From assembly GCF_000264905.1 (NCBI RefSeq), contig NW_006763159.1, positions 70,901 to 134,900 of the forward strand: a DNA stretch of 64,000 bases, in the 5' to 3' direction. The position numbers and the translations under genes are program-made. Numbering within the stretch: position 1 is the first letter of the stretch; each line of letters begins with the position of its first letter. The DNA comes from Stereum hirsutum FP-91666 SS1. Taxonomy: Eukaryota; Basidiomycota; Agaricomycetes; Russulales; Stereaceae. The notes below the pieces were generated by a model. It had not been told where the DNA came from. It did no database searches and saw only the letters and a program-made list of their open reading frames with translations. Positions 23,929 through 35,710 of this stretch are shown here, in pieces.

Positions 23929-25342
23929 TCTTATGATGTGGTGGTGTCAACGACAAGGGACAGGGGTTTAGGAGATACGATCGATAGTAGGAGAGCAGTC
24001 TTGTTAATATTTCCTAAGCATTACGATGGCAAAGAAGAGGGTGTGCGGTTTGCTCCAGGAGTGAATGTAGTCGGGGTGATTCAGGAGTGTCCAGGCTGTG
24101 TCGCGGAGAAGATAGGGTTGGAGAGACTTGAGTTCTCGTGTAACATTGTCGCGAGTCATTCAAATCGACTCACCGGAAAGAGTTGACGCCTTGAGGTCAA
24201 TGATGTTTTGGCCGAGGAGCCCTTCCGTCTCGTCCAACTTCTACTCCCCTGAACAAGGTCTCATCCCTTCTGTCAGCTCATTCAACGCGCCCTCGAGAAT
24301 CTCACCCGGCTTGAGCGCAAGCGCGTACCTATCCTCATTATTACTAGATCATTCCCGTTCGAGACGCAGTCTACTGGAATATCGCCAATCCATAGCATTG
24401 TTCCCAAGTCTGAATCGTGTACGAGCACGGGGAAGATTATCGAGAGACCCCAGAGCCAACGGCGCGATACACCACCTGTGGAGGAGAGGAAGCCCCCATA
24501 TCGAGGTAACGATCGGAGACCATCTGATCGACCTCAGAAGGAGCCGTGCGGGATAAGACATAGCTAACGTTTTCTGAGTTTCCCGACGACGGTGTCAGGA
24601 GGCTAGACGTCGCGATCGTACACGAAAAAAATGGGACGGATGGGAGATGTACTGTCAAACGTCGAGCTAGGCCAGCATAGAAACGACGCTCATGAGATGC
24701 GAGCAGACCATCTTTACAGTTCGGACGCAAATATTGAGGGGCCAGAGGTTAGAGTGGAGGAAGCCGGGTGTGAGAGGACGGACACGCGTTGAAGAGGAAG
24801 TATTCGGAATGAAATGGGATGAGCAATGGATTCGAGAAGAATGAGACGACACAAGCTCAAACTCGATGATAAGAGCGAGTTCTGCGGTAGGAAAAACACC
24901 ACACGGCCACACGGCTTCGACGAGTAAGATTAGCATTCCAAGTAATGACTATCATGAAAGCAGACATGCCTCACATACAAAGACGCGTCGATCCTTGAAT
25001 CTCGCCAGATTGGCCAGGGGTGTGCATAGAGATCATGCTCGACGACAGAGTACCGTTGATTCAGAAGTAGGGACGCGCGATCAGTGCATATAGAAAGAAA
25101 CTCGATAGGACAAGCGGAGCAGTACCATAGTCCCGACACAGAGGAAGCTAGTTAGATCTGTCCGGGGCTGACAGCTCTGAGCTGGGCAATGAAATGTCGA
25201 GAAGAGGTTAAGACCGAGAGAGGTTCGAGTGGGTTCGAGTTAGCCCCTAACCCTGAAACAGGGTTTCTGGACGTGGCGACCGCAGCTCCTCCTCATCAGC
25301 CAACTTCTTTCTCAACATCCTGCTATTCCGTGCTCAATCAAA
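23929..25342. other. No gene supported
   Basis: Overlapping open frames exist on both strands around 24130-24900, including a minus-strand stretch with ALGSLDNLPRARTRF, but no domain or exon structure was found. A telomere-like CCCCTAACCCTGAAA motif occurs near 25246. Confidence 0.35.
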
Positions 25343-27420
25343 ATGCCTCGTCCAAAGTCGTCCGACGATATCGCGGAACGCGAACGAATGTCTACCTTCA
25401 TAACACTCGCTACTACTGCTTTGCACCACTACTGCTTTGCACCATCATCAACCTGACGAACCAGTGGAGAGCAAAACAGGCGCATATGGCATCCCTTACT
25501 TTGCAACATTTCGCCACTCTCTTAACCACGGGAACCCTTCCCAGTACGAAACATACTTCTAGAGATCCCGCTGACAACCATGTTGTCGCCGTCACTGCGA
25601 CTACTTCTTCCCAGCGCATCAATACCCCCATCACCGTCGCTCAGAATACACACGAGAAACTCTCTTCGTCGGCATACCGCATGCAGTGGCTAGACGAGAT
25701 GTAGAGGGAAAAAGTAATCGTCGCTGGTGGATTCAGAGAAAGTACGTTATTTTCAACTTCAACTCTGTCACAGATTAGTACGACGAATACTGCCAGCGAA
25801 TACTCACATTTTGGATCTTGCTAGCCCTGACATGTATTTTGAGAATTTATCTGCCGTCTTCGAACGTTTTCGTCAAGCACTGTACGATCCCAAACTGAGA
25901 GACGACGACATACGAGACCTCAAAAAGAAATTCAATCTCTTTGTCATAAATCACACCTTCCCTCAGATCATCGCCCGCATCCTCAAGGGCAACCAGTTCT
26001 GGAAGAATCATCCCATCGACGTCCTCGCCGTACACCTCCAGGATCTTCGTGCACAGCTCAACTTTCCGAAGACAATCAAGGTCCACAGCACCTTTCTCGT
26101 CAATTGGCTCCTAGCGAAGCACATCGTCCCTGACGTTCGGCGTACAAACGGGGCCTCTTTTCAAGTCACTCCAGACGCCATGGACCTATGGGCTCGCGCT
26201 GTTGCAGATGCTTTCATGACCCCCAAGACAGCCTTGATCAATGAAGGCGACAAACGCAAGTCTAGTCTCGAGCTGTAAGACACAGTCCAGGCGCTCAACC
26301 AGCTCTTGGCGCTCCGTGCACTGTTGAAGTGCGTGATTGTCGAATATCTACTCTCGAGCGAGGAGCTTACCGGACTAACGAACCGTCCGGTGCTGTCGGC
26401 GTCGATCGTGATATGTTTCTTCCATATCCTCCTCTCTTGTTTTCGCGTATTTTGTGCCGTTAACAAGCATAGACATGACGCAGCGGAAGTGAACGGTTCG
26501 AGTGATGCAGGTTATAAAGGTGGTGGAGAGGTTGTGCCGCACGTAGAAGGAGGTGCATTAGCCGTCACCGAAGAGGAGGACGATGTTAATGTCGAACTCA
26601 TGTTCCTTTCTACTACTAGTCGTATTTCCATTGACACTTACTCGCTGTAGTCATCGCCGATGATCTTCAAGCCGATAACCCTCGCAACTCCATCATCCGG
26701 TATTTCAAGACGATCGTCGCCTGGACCGAAGCGTCTGAATCACTTACCGCGAAGGACTTCTCATCGCCTATAACGGCACACGTCCTCACCATCCCTCATC
26801 CTCATGGCAACTCTATCGACCACCATCTCGCCATCTTCAAGGCAGACATCCTGAAAAACACCGCTTTCTCGGAGGCGGAAAGGATTCGGGCTCGCGACTC
26901 CTTAGAGCATCCGTCTTCGTTCTCGGTAATCAGCGTGGAAGGTGCGACGGTCCACCCAGGAGCGTTTACGATGGCCCTTTCTCGTTCATTTCACACGAAG
27001 GATGTCGCAAAGGAGTCTCAAGAGGCGTTAAGCCTAGATGATGAAAGCCGTACGGCACTACAAGATGTTTTCCAGGTTTGTGTCCGCCTTCGTATGCCCG
27101 ACTGCTCTTTTTTTTCAGATCACTGATTATGACGCTCCCATATGCCTTGATTAGACTGCGCGGTCCCCAGTCGCCGTTAGCAAGAAATGCTGCTGGTGTT
27201 GCTGACGATTGTATCGCTACTGGCACAAAAACCAGTCCGCTCCCAATTCTCCTCCGTCTGTCCGAGTGCAGACGACCGTCGATCCCCCGAACACCGTCTT
27301 ATTCGAGAGCCACTCAAGCATCTACCCATGGTTTCCACCTCCAATCGGAGTTTCCACACGATCTGCAGGGTCGGACGGCATGCAGGCAGAAACGATCTCG
27401 TCAATCTCATGAGGGTCACG
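25343..27420 (+). pseudogene. OTT_1508-like deaminase family gene, broken by stops
   Basis: The plus strand from the ATG at 25343 reads SSDDIAERERMSTFITLATT, then has an in-frame TGA near 25451. A long helical stretch follows at 25727-26278 (for example ARILKGNQFWKNHPIDVLAV), broken by TAA at 26276, and continues in the same frame. After about 26650, VIADDLQADNPRNSIIRYF begins a stretch typical of the family, with VHPGAFTMAL where relatives have a metal-binding VHxE, and later VSKKCCWCC (about 27172-27198), the Cys motif. In-frame TAG (about 27154) and TGA (about 27199) flank that motif. Known members are related to nucleic-acid deaminases (PF14441) and are expanded in mushrooms. Four stops and the loss of the HxE glutamate indicate a dead gene. 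Family call is by motif memory, moderately sure. Confidence 0.6.
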
Positions 27421-28894
27421 TAGGACTCCCTAACCTTAGCGGCAATATGTGTGTGCGGCAGACCGCGCTTCTGGAACTCGATGACATATATCAGATATTT
27501 CAGCGATCCAAATACACATCGCAAGTCCTTGAGCAGACGCGACATACGAATCTAAACAGAGCTCGCCTCCGGCTCGCCCCATTTCTTGCTTCGTAGGCAC
27601 CTCGCTCATACGAATGCGATTATCTTGAGGTGGGCAATGTGGATGTTGACGCTGTACGAGCGGAACTTGTTGCAACAGTTCGTCTCTTTCTCGTTCTGTT
27701 GATGTTTGTGTGGATCCTGATCTAAGCTGGTTTCGTAGGGGCTGTTGGTGCGCGGTACGACGTCGTTAGTGTAGTATGTACTCTGTGCATACACTTTCCA
27801 TCTGCCTTTTTTTCGGAGATCTCACGTTGGAGTGCGTTATATCCGAATACTAAAACCTGAACGTTTTCTCCAAGGATGCACGGCAAGCAGCCGGAAGGTG
27901 GGATGCCCTCAGCGTACGCAGTTCAGTCTAGTTCAGTGTGACTGTGGCGTGTAGCGTGTGGCGTGTGGCGTGTGGCGTGTGGGTGCCGTGCAGAAAACTG
28001 CCTCGCTGTCGCGATTGGGGAACTCCATATATCAGGGTAAGTCTTACGAGTGATTATTCACAGATATATATATGTAGTGATCACCTTCGACGAGTAGACC
28101 CACATCTCTTAGTTGACTGCTGATGTTGGTAAACACAGCGCGCCCAGGCGCGCCCGCGTACCCTGGCGGCGGCTAACTTCATCTCGGGATAGTCTGACTC
28201 GTCCGCCGCGTCTCAGACGTCGTTCCAGCTGTTTTCTTACAGTTCGTATACTCCTGCCATCATCTTCGTTTTCTCTATCTCTAAGTCGCGCTGATGATCA
28301 ATCTATGCGGCGATCTGTGTGTTCAACATCTTGGCCTCGGAGTGTCTTCTGTTAGATCGACGTGTCTCCCAACACCTAGCAGCATTACTGAACCATCAAC
28401 CTTTACATCAAAATTATACCAGTTCTATCTGACATACAAGTATCTTCGACTGTTTTACAGAATTAGACCTATTTCTTGGTCGGAGCTCCGTGCTCAAATA
28501 TCATCTGGACTGTCGCCATCCTTGAGCAAAGTTGAGTGCTTGATTTATCTATTTTGGTCTCCGTTTGAATCTCGTATCAACAGGTGCTTTCATTCCCCAT
28601 ACGGACAATCTCACTCCCAAGGTCCTTGAACCGCACCGACAAGAATTCGGCATCCGGCCATTAGCCCCTATCCCATCATTTGTCGCCATTGTCTCATCTA
28701 CGCTTTGTCTGAGATGCGTCATAACGCCTTCGCCTCACGCACAATTGCCTTATGGTAGGAGACACTCATTGTGGCGACCAAAACTCTCAGCACAGAGCAC
28801 TCAGTGCTATAAAGGAGAATGGAATTCGAGGCTGATAACAATGTGCAGTTACTCTTGTCGCTTCGCCATCCCTTGAGACATTTCACAGCGCACA
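27421..28894. other. Intergenic, no gene supported
   Basis: Short open frames only. It holds a small tandem repeat (27942-27984) and, at its right end, the 5' flank of the dioxygenase gene. Confidence 0.45.
27942..27984. repeat. 7-bp tandem repeat (GTGTGGC)n
   Basis: About five imperfect copies of GTGTGGC lie in a row, one of them reading GTGTAGC. It is a simple microsatellite-like tract with no sign of function. Confidence 0.8.
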
Positions 28895-30514
28895 ATGGCC
28901 CCCGTCGCCACAGAACTCGCCGAGACTCAGACTCGTTTCCCCTCAAAGCCGGAGCACCCTTACTATCAGCTACCCGTAGAGGACGATCCTCAAGATCCAT
29001 ATCCATACAAGCAGTATCGGGTACGATAACTTGCTTAGACGCTGTCGCTATCTCCCATTAACGTTCGTTTCACTGTGATACCTCGTAACTCCCAGCCTCG
29101 CTACCCAGACCTCAAGTGGCCTAAAATCGAGCCGTTCGACATCGAGGACCGTGGCCTCCGCGCTGATCTCGCAAAGAAGAATCTTTTCTCTGCGGCTTCT
29201 AAGGTCATCACGTTGAACCCCACCATCGGCACAGAAGTCCATGGCGTTGATTTGAGAACGCTTACCGATGCGCAAAAAGATGAGCTGTAAGTGATTCTCC
29301 GTGATCGATGTATGAACTCACCCATCTTACATTTGACGTCGTACAGAGCCTTACTAGTCGCCGAGCGGGGGGTAGTCTGTAAGTATTTGTTTTCTATCAA
29401 TATTTTGGGTCGTCGTGATCGAACGCTCAACGGCACGGGACCCAAGTTTTTCGTAACCAGGACCTCAATATTCGGGAGCAACTCGAGCTTGCCCGCTACT
29501 ATGGACCCCTTCACAAGCACCCTACCTCTGGCGTTCCCAGGGAGGAAGGTTTAGAGGAAGTACACGGTTCGTTCGTCCTTACATCTATCCTTCGGCACAC
29601 ATATCGAAGCGCACTTCCATCCGTCGGTATCTCGCTCCTGACTGACTTCTTCCGCAGTTGTTTATAGCGAAAACAACCGCCGCGTGCGCGACCCCTCCCA
29701 ATTCTCCAAGCTACAACTGTGGCACTCCGACGTTTCCTACGAACGTCAGCCTCCTAGTACCACCTCGCTCAAAGTCATCACCGGGCCTGAGTACGGCGGC
29801 GACACGCTCTGGAGCTCCGGATATGCTCTGTACTCCTCTTTCAGTCGGGGATTCCAAGTATATCTGGAGGGTTTGAGCGCATTGCATAGTGCGGTGGCGC
29901 AGGCCGATGGGGCACGAGCGAGTGGATTGCCGGTAAGAAGGGAACCGGTTGAGACGATACATCCAGTGGTGAGGGTGCATCCTGTGACGGGATGGAAGAG
30001 TATCTATGTGAACCCTGGTAATAGTCGACCATTTTTGCCTATATTATGTGCTCGCTAACGATGCACATGTTGCAGGTTTCACCCGCCGCATCGTTGGCGT
30101 TCCGAAGGCTGAATCCGATACTATTCTCCAGTTCCTGTTCGAGCAGATCGCCCATAATGTGGATTTCCATGCCCGCATCAAATGGGGTCATAACGACATT
30201 GCGTTCTGGGACAATAGAGTAAGTCGCCTCCAACTTGCACGTTCTAAAACGCACTTTGTCTTATTTTTTGACTGCTCATAACTACCCAGATCGTTACGCA
30301 TACAGCTACGTACGACTACGGTCAGGCCACACGCCATGCTCTCCGCGCCACGCCACAAGGCGAACGCCCGATCTCTGTCGAAGAGTACGAGAAGGACGGA
30401 AAGGTTGCGAAGGATAGGCAGCTGGAGATTTGGAAGGCAGAGGGCGTGGAGGCTCCAGAGTGGAAGTCAGCGCCATCGGATGGTGTTCAGAAACCAAGGG
30501 GATACAACGATTAA
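28895..30514 (+). CDS. TauD/TfdA-type Fe(II)/2-oxoglutarate dioxygenase
   Basis: Exons: 28895-29020, 29096-29286, 29347-29378, 29447-29566, 29657-30017, 30076-30218 and 30290-30514. The product begins MAPVATELAETQTRF. The fold signature runs PTIGTEVHGVDL, then FFRNQDL, the metal-binding LWHSDVSYE (HxD), TSLKVITGPEYGGDT, and the distal THTATYDYG with the Arg of RHALRATPQGERP, which binds 2-oxoglutarate. These are the three Fe ligands and the co-substrate Arg of the TauD family; the length (about 390 aa) and the order fit fungal alpha-ketoglutarate-dependent sulfonate or related dioxygenases such as yeast JLP1. A cytosolic enzyme is likely, as no signal peptide is seen. All active-site residues look intact. 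The substrate cannot be told from sequence. Confidence 0.9.
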
Positions 30515-30849
30515 TCCCAGAGCGACAGTATGCATTCGGATCAAAGTCCACCTTCGAGTCGATGTTTGCCGGTCTCCCTGTGTATATATGTCTATGTCGT
30601 GCTATTGCGTCTTGTAGGTATTTCCATAGTTTCTCGGTCACCTTTTGCTTACAACCATGTTCGAAGCCGGTCACCTCTCGCTCTCGCCGCCAAATTCACG
30701 ATCTAGCCCAGGACCTAAGAACCTTTCACATCACCTCAGTCTAGCGGGCTCTCAAACCGACCCAGGCCCAGGGTATGCTCAGTTGATGTCTTCTCACTCA
30801 CCGCCGCACCATCCCCACTAAGTACTTGCAGACTATTTGGTTACAGCAA

Positions 30850-30933
30850 AAGTAACTTGACACATTCGCTTTTGTCTGCCACAAGTAACTTAAAGCGACT
30901 TGTGGCATAGCCAGGGACTGCGTCAAGTTACTT
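30850..30933. repeat. Nested perfect palindromes (stem-loop)
   Basis: The outer arms AAGTAACTTGAC (30850-30861) and GTCAAGTTACTT (30922-30933) are exact complements. Inside, TGCCACAAGT (30877-30886) and ACTTGTGGCA (30898-30907) are also exact complements. The motif AAGTAACTT, itself palindromic, occurs at 30850, 30883 and again near 30961. It lies about 160 bp left of the MITE at 31094. Confidence 0.75.
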
Positions 30934-31093
30934 AAGTGAGTAAAAGTGACTTCCGTACCTAAGTAACTTACTGCTTGCTGGCGACACTTAAGCATCGTAA
31001 ACGATGATTTCCGTGAACATCTACATGGTCTTACCGTTTAGGTATCATCATCGAGCTGTTTAAATCGAGCCTTTATCTTGATCTCAAAGATAC

Positions 31094-31513
31094 TACTGTA
31101 CTTTTTCGCGCACAAGTTCACGCCACCGCCCCTCGGCCGTTGCCGAGATGACATAATCCATTCGTGTCCCGGTTCGCAAGCAGACCGGGACAAGGGACAA
31201 TGTTCGTGAACATCGACACTTTTGCAGGGAGACGACCTTTCGTAACCGTTCAACAGGCATTTACCACTCTGAATTTGGGTGGAAGAGCTCACCCAGTAGC
31301 AAAATCTAGCCCAAAGTGTGTCTCGGAGGCCTTCCTGAGGTCAATTTAGGAGCCTAAATATATTCACATTTTCGTCAAATTTGGGTCAAATTTGGGTTTG
31401 TCCTACTTACAAGTTCCGTGCACGTCAATGGGGTGGGACTGTCCCGCGGCACAAGTTCGTTCGCGGCCCCCGTGGGACACGGGACACGAACTTGTGCGCG
31501 AAAAACTACAGTA
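31094..31513. mobile_element. MITE with 26-bp terminal inverted repeats
   Basis: The left end at 31094-31119 begins TACTGTACTTTTTCGCGCAC and ends AAGTTC; the right end at 31488-31513 is its inverted complement with one mismatch in 26. Total length is about 420 bp and no coding frame fits a transposase. If the outermost TA is read as the target duplication, the ends start CTGTA, which fits a Tc1/mariner-type non-autonomous element. A second internal copy of GCACAAGTTCG near 31450 suggests sub-terminal repeats. Confidence 0.7.
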
Positions 31514-32646
31514 CCGTAGGAAGTGGCCCAAGGGATATCACGAGCACTAGGAGATGCCAGATATGCTATTTGACTGATACTGTACGTCATGTACGTACAG
31601 GACATATGTTTCGTCATCTACACCGATAGATATAGATTTAGCTAATAAAATAGCGAGTTTGGTAAGTGACGATGGAGGTTAGCGAGGCTGTAGTTTTTTT
31701 CGTAGACAAGAATCAAGCGGTGGGTTCTAATGAAAAGTCCCGGTCTGGGAAGACCGTGCGATGGTCAAGTGGCTACCCTGGTTTCAAAATAATAAGTCAA
31801 GCAGCAACAGACTTACAGGCATCAGCAGACAATGTATTGTGGCACCAGCTGGCGCTGGGAGGATCCAAAGCATAGGAGAAAAGGTAGTAAGGTGTTGCCA
31901 AAGAGTTAAAGCGGAGATTATCACGATAACCTACATCAATCGAAGGTGAACATCAAGTCTCGTCGACACTCATCACAGCAGTGGAGCACAGATTCCAGAA
32001 TGAAGACCGACTTTTGACCAGGGACCGTGAGCAAGCCAAAGTGAACAAACTCAGTGTAAATAGAGAATTCCAAAAGTAAATTTGATGCATGTTAGAGCTA
32101 TGACTGCTTATAAATTCAAAGGCGAGTGTAAATGAGGACTGTTGTGGAGGTGAAAGAGGTACGGGCATTAACGACAGCGGGGGATTTACAAGTGGCGCAA
32201 GCAAGATTCTTCAAGCGTGGGAAAAGCAAACGGGAGATTGCGGGCCTCACTTGGCGCGGAAGTGAGCAAAAAGCAACTTTATGCGTACTCAGACTATTTG
32301 GGTCAGTCATTTTTTATTTCCTTGCAATTCTTATCTTCAAGCTTAAGAGCAGGACTTGTGGTGCTTCAGCACATACACCGATTCATCAGTGCAATCTATG
32401 AAACTTACTTACTGTGATACCGCTTCGACTATTCTAGTACAGGAGAGCGCGATCGTGTGTGGGAATGACCGGGTGGCTGGTACTCTGTATGTAGAGGGTT
32501 GTTCCTGAATTACGAGCACGCCACATAAGCGTGAACCTCTCGTGAACGTGAAGCGCCCTCAGCTCTTCGTCTTCGCCCACGTCTTTGCCAGTGGACTTTC
32601 TCATTTTCTCTCGTCCACACCCCCGCTGCCCTTTGTTCTTCACATG
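31514..32646. other. Intergenic, no gene supported
   Basis: Short frames such as the one at 32132-32401 have no recognisable domain. The last 100 bases or so are C/T-rich and are probably the promoter and leader of the membrane-protein gene starting at 32647. Confidence 0.4.
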
Positions 32647-33966
32647 TCGTTGAACCCTTCAAACGACACAACACATATCGGATGGCAATCGGAGCCCAGT
32701 CTTCGAGGCACATATACTATTATATCGAGCTGCGTCTCGACGCTTTTGATTTGCGTGCTCAGTGCTGTCCACCTCAACATCCCAGCCAAGGGCCATGCAG
32801 GCTGGGATCAGACGCTGAGGAAGGCCAAGTGGGTTTGCGCTGGAGTGTTCACGCCAGAGGTGTTGGCCCTTGCCGCGTTCATACAGTTCGATGCTGCAAA
32901 AACAATGACGACAAAAGCACAGCATCTCATGAAGGACGTGCATAGCCAGCCCGTATCAACGGCTCTCGAAGAGCCCGCCGATATAGAAGTGAGTATCTGC
33001 ACGTATTGCTCTGTCACTGCCTTCTGATGGAAGCTCTGCCAGGTTGCACTTCTCTCAAGCCCGACAGAGATCATTAGTCGACGTCATCAGTGGACCGCAT
33101 TGCATAGCTTTTTTGCATCTTCTGGCGGGTTTTGCGTTGATGTGTCCTCAAGCTCGGAACCACAGTTTCGGGCGCTGACGCTCAATGGCATCCTTTTTCT
33201 AATGAAAAACGAACCAGCCTCTATCCCGGATCTCTCACGAGAAGACATTCTAGAGAGGAGCAAGACGAGCAGCCTAGCCAAAAGCATTGCTCTTGTCCAG
33301 ATCCTCTGGTTCTGTGCCCAGTGCGTTGCGCGACTGGCAGCGCGTCTTCCTATCAGCTTACTAGAGCTAAACACATTCGTCCACGGACTCTTCGCCCTCG
33401 GGACGTACGTGCTTTGGTGGAACAAGCCTTTGGACGTGACCTTGTCAATAACGCTCACGATTACGAACACCGAAATAACTCGCACTCAGTTATGTGAGGG
33501 CCATCGGACCAGCGTAAGGATGCCCATGCCGTTCATATTTTCGGAGGAGTATATTGACGAGAACGGTGATGATGTACCTTGGGGTACCTTAGGTTTCTGG
33601 ACCGCGTTTTTGACAGTTCTTTATGGTGCCTTACATGCTGCTGCTTGGACTTCTAACTTTCCTTCTTCATGGGAGGCCATTTGTTGGCGTGCATCTGCAT
33701 CGATCATAATAGGCACTGGTCTAGCTATTTTTTTGTTGATTGCCCTCTCGTCCATGTGTGCCTATGTAGACGATGTCCTGGAGTTTTTCGGAGTGAGTGA
33801 AACAATAGAGTTTGACGGTCTTAGAATCATTTTCATACCTGTTTTGTTACTCTCTTGTGTGGCACGCTTGTTTATTATCGTCGAGAGCTTTCGATCATTG
33901 TGGTTTCTGCCCGCTAGTGCATATGAACTACCTACTTGGTCGACATACATCCCTCACTTTAGTTGA
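32647..33966 (+). CDS. Agaricomycete multi-spanning membrane protein
   Basis: Two exons, 32647-32988 and 33043-33966, separated by a 54-nt phase-0 intron, give 421 aa. The pattern matches a large mushroom-specific family: RGTYTIISSCVSTLLICVLS, then HLNIPAKG, a second exon with SFFASSGGFCVD, LTLNGILFLMKNEPASIPDL, VQILWFCAQCVARLAARLPI, SLLELNTFVHGLFALGTYVL and WWNKPLDV. Further hydrophobic spans follow (WTAFLTVLYGALHAAAW, IIIGTGLAIFLLIALSSM, IIFIPVLLLSCVARLFIIV). Six or more membrane spans are likely. No catalytic mot is known for the family and no ligand is known. The frame is intact and the length is usual. The gene ends 378 bp from the tail of the convergent membrane-protein gene at 34344. 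Confidence 0.85.
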
Positions 33967-34343
33967 TAGCTAGCTATAGTATTCCCTTGGTCTTTCATTG
34001 TTTACGCATTGTGGAGTTGGTATGCCGCCGTTCAACCTTTACTAGCTTTACTACGAGAGCCGGAGTGAAGCTACTGCAGTGGAAGAGTATTTGTCGGCAT
34101 AAATACTCGGCTATATGGCACAACTCCCAAAATGCAGTATGGGTAAATATTCATAAGCAATAGCGGGAACGTTTCTGGTCCTGTGGAAATATATCTACTT
34201 TTTGGGACACCAAAACATTGCGTCACGACTAATATATCACTGTCATGGTTGAATGTACCTCAGTACACTGCGGGAGGCAACAATATTTAGAGAAGAAACC
34301 GTAGAACGTACCGACTGTGACCTTTGCATACGATTGAATGCCC
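33967..34343. other. Gap between convergent genes
   Basis: This holds the two 3' flanks of the tail-to-tail membrane-protein genes. No further feature is seen. Confidence 0.5.
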
Positions 34344-35710
34344 TCATACCTGACTTCTGTCGTACCGAGAATGGATGGTGTCGACAATATTATCTGATAG
34401 AAATTCGCTCTCAGAGAGCTCGGACCGTTGTGCTTGTTTCAAATCTGAAGCAGGATCGAATCGCATAGGCTCTGGAGAAGCGGAGGGTATTCCTGATATT
34501 GTAAAGACATTCTCGGGAGTAGAACGTTGCAGAGCAACAAGGAGTATGATGAGTGTAGGATAGATGCCCTATAAGGAATGATCGGATCAGTCAGTCATTG
34601 ATACAACAGATGATAATGGGGTGCGCGGACCGATATGTTAGGTTGGGCCCACCCAATATCGAAGTCACCCAACACACCGAAGTCTGTAACGAACTCCACG
34701 ACCTGCTTACTCGTTATGGGACGGCTCTAGTCGGATATGATTAGGGGTTCCTTACCCAGTATATACAGTATACAGCGCCAGACTCCACTAGAAGGGTCAG
34801 CACGCTTTCGACCTTCGACTTTGAGCTACCGCGGTTCAGAAATTCCTTGACCGACCGCCGAAAAAGCCTTCCGTGAGGATAATCAGCCCACTTCAAGTGC
34901 TCAGACGAGAAATAGAGTAACATACCAAGCTTTGACCGCGATCGCGATTGTCGCACCAAAGTTGGTAACGAATAGCCCAAAGGTCCCCAACATGTTCCAC
35001 TCGAGAGCCGTATAATGATTGTCAAACTTGATCTCCCGCACATTCAGAACGACGAGAACGGACCCAGTTACTGGGCAGGTTGGATGAGTATGTTGTTCGC
35101 TGATACTTTTTTTTTTCACGTACCAGCGGTCCCAAGAAGAGAGAACAGAAGGAACATTCGAATCCAACGCTTATCATACCAAATGACCCATGCACGCCAC
35201 ACGACCACACAATCACTGATGAAGTATTGCGTCCTTCCCATAACATCGATTGCTATATTCATCCACTCCAGTTGGGCATAGAAGCTATCTGGAGCGACAG
35301 TGGCACAAATATACGGCCATTGAATGAGGAAGGAGAGTGTCGTGATGATAAGGTGGGCGGTCGATATAGCGAACATGCTTATGGTGACCGCGAGGAGGAT
35401 GATCCGTGCATACGACTGTCGCAAGCCTTGAGAGCTGATCAACCGCAGATAAAGGAAGTCAGCGAAGCGATGTTATTCTTTACGTGGACGTACACCAATG
35501 TATACGTAGACATAATGATTAGACACGCAAATATACCTGAACATTGAGCATGAGGCGCAGAGTAGTCAGTGAACGTTTCGCCAGAACCGCCATCTCAATA
35601 GCGAACATTTACTCACCATAAAATACTCCATCTACCACCGTTGATTGCATCGCAATCCGTATGTCCCGAGGGTACCTCGGATCCCATCCTGGACACGAAT
35701 TGTCGGCCAT
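34344..35710 (-). CDS. Seven-span-type membrane protein (Agaricomycete family)
   Basis: Seven exons join without a stop: 35710-35617, 35536-35494, 35434-35124, 35070-34926, 34867-34756, 34702-34631 and 34568-34344, giving 333 aa. The start reads MADNSCPGWDPRYPRDI. Signature stretches are VDGVFYGIFACLIIMSTYTL, IAIDVMGRTQYFISDCVVVW, RAWVIWYDKRWIRMFLLFSL, VLVVLNVREIKFDN, IAIAVKAW joined to LFRRSVKEF, and SKVESVLTLLVESGAVYCIY, typical of a mushroom-specific seven-helix family whose ligand is unknown. All splice joints have GT-AG ends and consistent phases, which makes the model strong. The C-terminal tail after GIYPTLIILLVAL is polar and cytoplasmic. One donor lies in a run of ten T/A bases (near 35110). 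Confidence 0.87.

Noticed and set aside
25189..25704. 171-aa plus-strand protein at 25189
   Set aside because: It overlaps the deaminase-family relic in another frame; the relic's frame matches the family (AERERMSTFITLATT, then RRIWHPLLCNIS).
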